Origin: Rhodobiaceae bacterium
Lineage (GTDB): Bacteria; Pseudomonadota; Alphaproteobacteria; Rhizobiales; Tepidamorphaceae
DNA: 15,898 bases
Direction: 5' to 3'
NCBI GenBank assembly: GCA_020637985.1
Contig: JACKJK010000018.1
Span: 1-15,898 of the forward strand
Of the stretch, positions 13,778 to 15,898 are shown one piece after another (within the stretch, counting starts at the first letter, position 1; the number at the start of each line of letters is the position of its first letter). The position numbers and the translations under genes are program-made. The notes under the pieces were generated by a model, which saw only the letters and a list, made by a program, of their open reading frames with translations, did no database searches and had not been told where the DNA came from.

Positions 13778-14350
13778 TCAGTCGCGACGCTGGTCCTTCC
13801 GCTCTCCCCGCGCCACGATCTGCAGCGCGTCGTCCGGCAGCGGTCGCTGCAGCGCAGACGCTTCGGTCCACTCCGCCCGCATCCACACGTCGATTGCGTC
13901 GGGTTCGGTCAAGATTGCCGGCATCGCCTTCGGATGTATTGCGCCGACCTCGGCGTTCGGTTCGCAGGTCAGAAGGCCGTAGAGGTCGGCGTTGACCTCG
14001 CCTTCCTTCACCTTGCGGACGCTCGTCCAGTTCGTCCAGATCCCGGCGAAGACCATCAATGGCCGACTCTCGTCCGGGGCAAACCAGGTCGGCACCTTCT
14101 TACCGTCGACGGAGTCGTATTCGCAAAACGACGTCAGCGGCACGACGCAGCGGTAGCGGCCCGAGCCAGCGGCGCCAATGCGGGCTGTTGGTCCGCCGGA
14201 TGTTCGTCACGCCGGGATCTGTCTTCTTTCCCTCCAGCGCGAACTTCGGCGACGGCCTGCCCCGTGACGCCATCGTCAGCTCGCGTACGCCGTCCCCGCC
14301 GTTTCGAACCACCGGCGCTGACACGTCCGGAAAGACGTCCGCAGCGGCGG
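13778..14350 (-). pseudogene. SRAP (YedK/HMCES-like) gene, frameshifted and N-terminally truncated
   Basis: Reading the minus strand, an N-terminal-side part encodes VRELTMASRGRPSPKFALEG and TDPGVTNIRRTNSPHWRRWL. The frame then breaks near 14155-14165, and homology continues in another frame as RYRCVVPLTSFCEYD, KKVPTWFAPDESRPLMVFAG and finally EASALQRPLPDDALQIVARG. These are successive conserved SRAP blocks. The catalytic Cys2 (usually MCxx) has no counterpart, and a second frame change around 14320-14340 separates GNLPPL from DVFPDV. The gene is therefore most likely dead. Its 3' part is repeated at 12957-13097. Confidence 0.75.
13793..13933. repeat. 141-bp direct repeat, copy 2
   Basis: This is the gap-free partner of 12957-13097. 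Divergence of around 16% by eye suggests either an old tandem duplication or two independently acquired paralogues. Confidence 0.75.
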
Positions 14351-14419
14351 CAGATTGCCCGGTGGTGAAATTCGTCCTAAATAGTAGCATAAGCTGACTT
14401 TTTAGGTAGGGAGGGCGTG

Positions 14420-15106
14420 ATGCAGGCCAAAGACGTGATGACCAACGAGGTCATAACAGCCCGCCCCGGTTCGACCGTAGCCGACATAGCCGCGCTGCTT
14501 CTGAAGCATCGCATCAGCGCGGTGCCGATACTGGATGACGCCGATCGGGTTGTAGGTATCGTCAGTGAGGGCGACCTTGTGCGCCGCATCGATGATGCTG
14601 CTGATCGAGGGTCGTGGTGGCTCAGCTTATTCGCGAGACCAGAATCACCGGCGGAATACGTCAAGCGGCACGGCCGTCGGGCGGAAGAGGTTATGACGCG
14701 AGATGTGATCTCGGTTGCGCTGGACACGCCCTTGGGCGAGATTGCTCACTTGCTGGAGCGCAAACGCATCAAGCGGGTACCCGTCATCGATCAAGTCGGG
14801 CGGCTCGTGGGAATAGTAAGCCGCGCCAACCTTTTACAAGGTCTCGCGGTCTCCCAACCACTGCCAGGCATGCAACGCAGCGATGAGGTCTTGCGCAAGC
14901 AGGTTTCTGAGGCTTTGAGGGCGGCACCCGGATTTGTCTCGACTGGAGTGAACGCGACAGTGACGGACGGGCTTGTCGATCTCTGGGGGATGGTCAGGAC
15001 GGATGATGAGGAGCGCGCTGCCCGTCTTGCGGCTGAAAACGTCGAGGGCGTGCGTGCGGTGTCGACCCATCTTAGTCGGATGCCAACTTACTTGGGAGCA
15101 GATTGA
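14420..15106 (+). CDS. CBS-CBS-BON domain protein
   Basis: This 228-residue cytosolic protein has two CBS motifs (about residues 1-58, DVMTNEVITARPGSTVADI to VVGIVSEGDLVRRI; and about 86-142, EVMTRDVISVALDTPLGEI to LVGIVSRANLL) and a C-terminal BON domain (about 152-222, ending VEGVRAVSTHLSRMP). CBS pairs bind adenine nucleotides and BON domains often contact phospholipid or polymers, so a stress or energy-sensing role is usual but unspecific. The ATG at 14420 is favoured over an in-frame GTG at 14417 because GGGAGG precedes it at good spacing. It appears intact, unlike its neighbours, and stands alone on the plus strand. Confidence 0.88.
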   Translation: MQAKDVMTNEVITARPGSTVADIAALLLKHRISAVPILDDADRVVGIVSEGDLVRRIDDAADRGSWWLSLFARPESPAEYVKRHGRRAEEVMTRDVISVALDTPLGEIAHLLERKRIKRVPVIDQVGRLVGIVSRANLLQGLAVSQPLPGMQRSDEVLRKQVSEALRAAPGFVSTGVNATVTDGLVDLWGMVRTDDEERAARLAAENVEGVRAVSTHLSRMPTYLGAD

Positions 15107-15109
15107 CCC

Positions 15110-15290
15110 AACGAGGTCCCGCGGAAGAAATTGCGCGCCTGCTCGATGATGCAAGTGTCGACGGCTCCAAACCCATTGTCAGCCACTGCAACGGCGGTGG
15201 CCGCGCGCGGTGCTGGCTGCACTCACTGCGGTCGCCGCCGGCAATACGGAGTCCTGGGCGCCGACGAAGGAATATATAAATCAATATCTT
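15110..15290 (+). pseudogene. Rhodanese-like sulfurtransferase remnant
   Basis: Right after the CBS gene, an open stretch without a start codon reads EEIARLLDDASVDGSKPIVS followed by HCNGGGRA, matching the active-site loop of rhodanese-type sulfurtransferases (catalytic Cys in HCNGGGRA). A one-base frame change near 15205-15210 then leads to VLAALTAVAAG, the expected following helix, after which homology is lost. Both ends of the domain are missing. The assignment rests on a short motif. Confidence 0.45.
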
Positions 15291-15358
15291 AGGGTGGAGA
15301 AGGTTAGACGTCAGGCCCCTCCCCTCCGCCACTTACCCTTGCGAAAGCGTTCTCCCTG

Positions 15359-15379
15359 TCCGGCTGCGGCCGGATTTTT
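15359..15379 (+). terminator. Rho-independent terminator
   Basis: Arms TCCGGC and GCCGGA with a TGCG tetraloop are followed at once by TTTTT. This is the most convincing terminator in the window. It lies 250 bp after the CBS gene, beyond the rhodanese remnant, and may end that transcript. Confidence 0.65.
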
Positions 15380-15685
15380 CCGTTGTTTTCGAGGGTTATG
15401 CGGGTGGGGCTTTTAACCGGCCCACGCCCCGAAGGGCGCACACGCGTTCTCTCCGGGCCGATATTCTCCGGACCTGTTGACTTATCCGCAGGCGGTGCAG
15501 TGCTTGCAAGCCATTGAAATCATGAAGCTACAAGCGGTGCAAAGCTGTTGACTCCGACGACAGGGGCAGCGGGCCGACGCGGAACGGAGATCGAACCTTC
15601 GCTATTCGGCAGGCTGGCAGGCACTGCAGCGTCAACGCCCCGAAACCGCCATTGTGCCGAAGGAACGGAGCCATCTGCTCCGGTG
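15380..15685. other. Non-coding, repeat-rich intergenic region
   Basis: No gene is supportable here. The stretch contains a CGCCC-CGAA-GGGCG hairpin at 15425-15438, a palindrome GCTTGCAAGC at 15502-15511 and two nested pairs of direct repeats: CTGTTGACT at 15474-15482 and 15545-15553, enclosing GCGGTGCA at 15492-15499 and 15534-15541. A minus-strand open frame of 64 codons overlaps it but has no recognisable features. Confidence 0.45.
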
Positions 15686-15898
15686 TCAATCGCGATAGCT
15701 GCGGATCGCCTCACGGTCGAGGTCGCCCGCCGGGACCAGGCGATAATGGCGCTCCTCGACCACCTTCACTTCGTCGCCGTCGAGCGCCAGCTCGAACATC
15801 GCGACGACTTGGTCGTCCATGAACTGCGCGGCGATCGCGCGACAGCGCAGGCCGGGGAAGCGTTGCTCGACGAACCGGATGTCCTGTGTCGTCTGGAC
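15686..15898 (-). CDS. Unidentified protein, C-terminal 70 residues (runs off the right edge)
   Basis: The minus strand is open from base 15898 to a TGA at 15686-15688. It encodes DIRFVEQRFPGLRCRAIAAQ, then FMDDQVVAMFELALDGDEVK, VVEERHYRLVPAGDLDREAI and RSYRD. The mix of charged and hydrophobic residues and the codon pattern look like a real soluble protein, and the frame reads cleanly to the edge. I do not recognise the family. The start and most of the protein lie outside the window. Confidence 0.6.
   Translation of the reverse strand, partial: VQTTQDIRFVEQRFPGLRCRAIAAQFMDDQVVAMFELALDGDEVKVVEERHYRLVPAGDLDREAIRSYRD

Noticed and set aside
15296..15343. tRNA-Ser-like 3' end (CCCCTCCCCTCCGCCA)
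   Set aside because: There is no T-loop TTCGAAT and no matching 5' acceptor or D-arm, so the resemblance is limited to a pyrimidine-rich CCA end.
1..15898. CRISPR arrays, intact insertion sequences, integrase or transposase genes
   Set aside because: No regularly spaced repeats and no recombinase motifs were found on either strand, despite the tRNA half and the gene remnants.

Overview
This is GC-rich DNA with tight operons, ATGA-type gene overlaps and GGAGG-like ribosome sites. The protein families (NitT/TauT transporter, MetV-like MTHFR C-terminal protein, Crp/Fnr regulator, a CGR-type zinc-ribbon protein) point to an alphaproteobacterium. That placement is inferred; no rRNA or other marker gene is present.

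Left and centre (1-11729) hold what looks like one functional locus. A SulP anion permease (minus strand, running off the left edge) diverges from a folD-like gene followed by a TSUP (TauE/SafE) anion exporter. A Crp/Fnr-family regulator (minus) diverges from an eight-gene unit: a PanB-fold enzyme, a periplasmic NitT/TauT-type binding protein, two permeases, two ATPases, a cysteine-rich MTHFR C-terminal (MetV-like) protein and a MetF-like reductase. Both divergent promoter regions carry the same perfect 16-bp palindrome, TGTCGGC-NN-GCCGACA, whose 5-N6-5 geometry is that of a CRP-family operator. This suggests that one regulator controls SulP, folD, TSUP and the transporter operon.

The enzymes are unusual. 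The FolD homologue has Gln and Glu where the catalytic Lys and Asp should be. The PanB homologue has Asn and His in place of the two metal-binding Asp residues. The first ATPase carries an N-terminal cyclic-nucleotide-binding-like domain. The two ATPases have complementary defects that predict one canonical and one degenerate ATP site. Together the genes suggest uptake of an unknown, possibly sulfur-containing or hydroxymethyl/methyl-bearing anion, with its one-carbon unit handled on tetrahydrofolate. The substrate cannot be read from the sequence.

The right part (11730-15898) is different: a small zinc-ribbon gene with a good promoter, then a gene graveyard. It contains the 5' half of a tRNA-Arg, a truncated second TSUP gene joined to the tail of another gene, two SRAP (YedK-like) remnants forming 141-bp direct repeats around an intact secreted SH3b protein, and a rhodanese remnant. 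An intact CBS-CBS-BON gene, a Rho-independent terminator, a repeat-rich non-coding stretch and the end of an unidentified minus-strand gene complete it.
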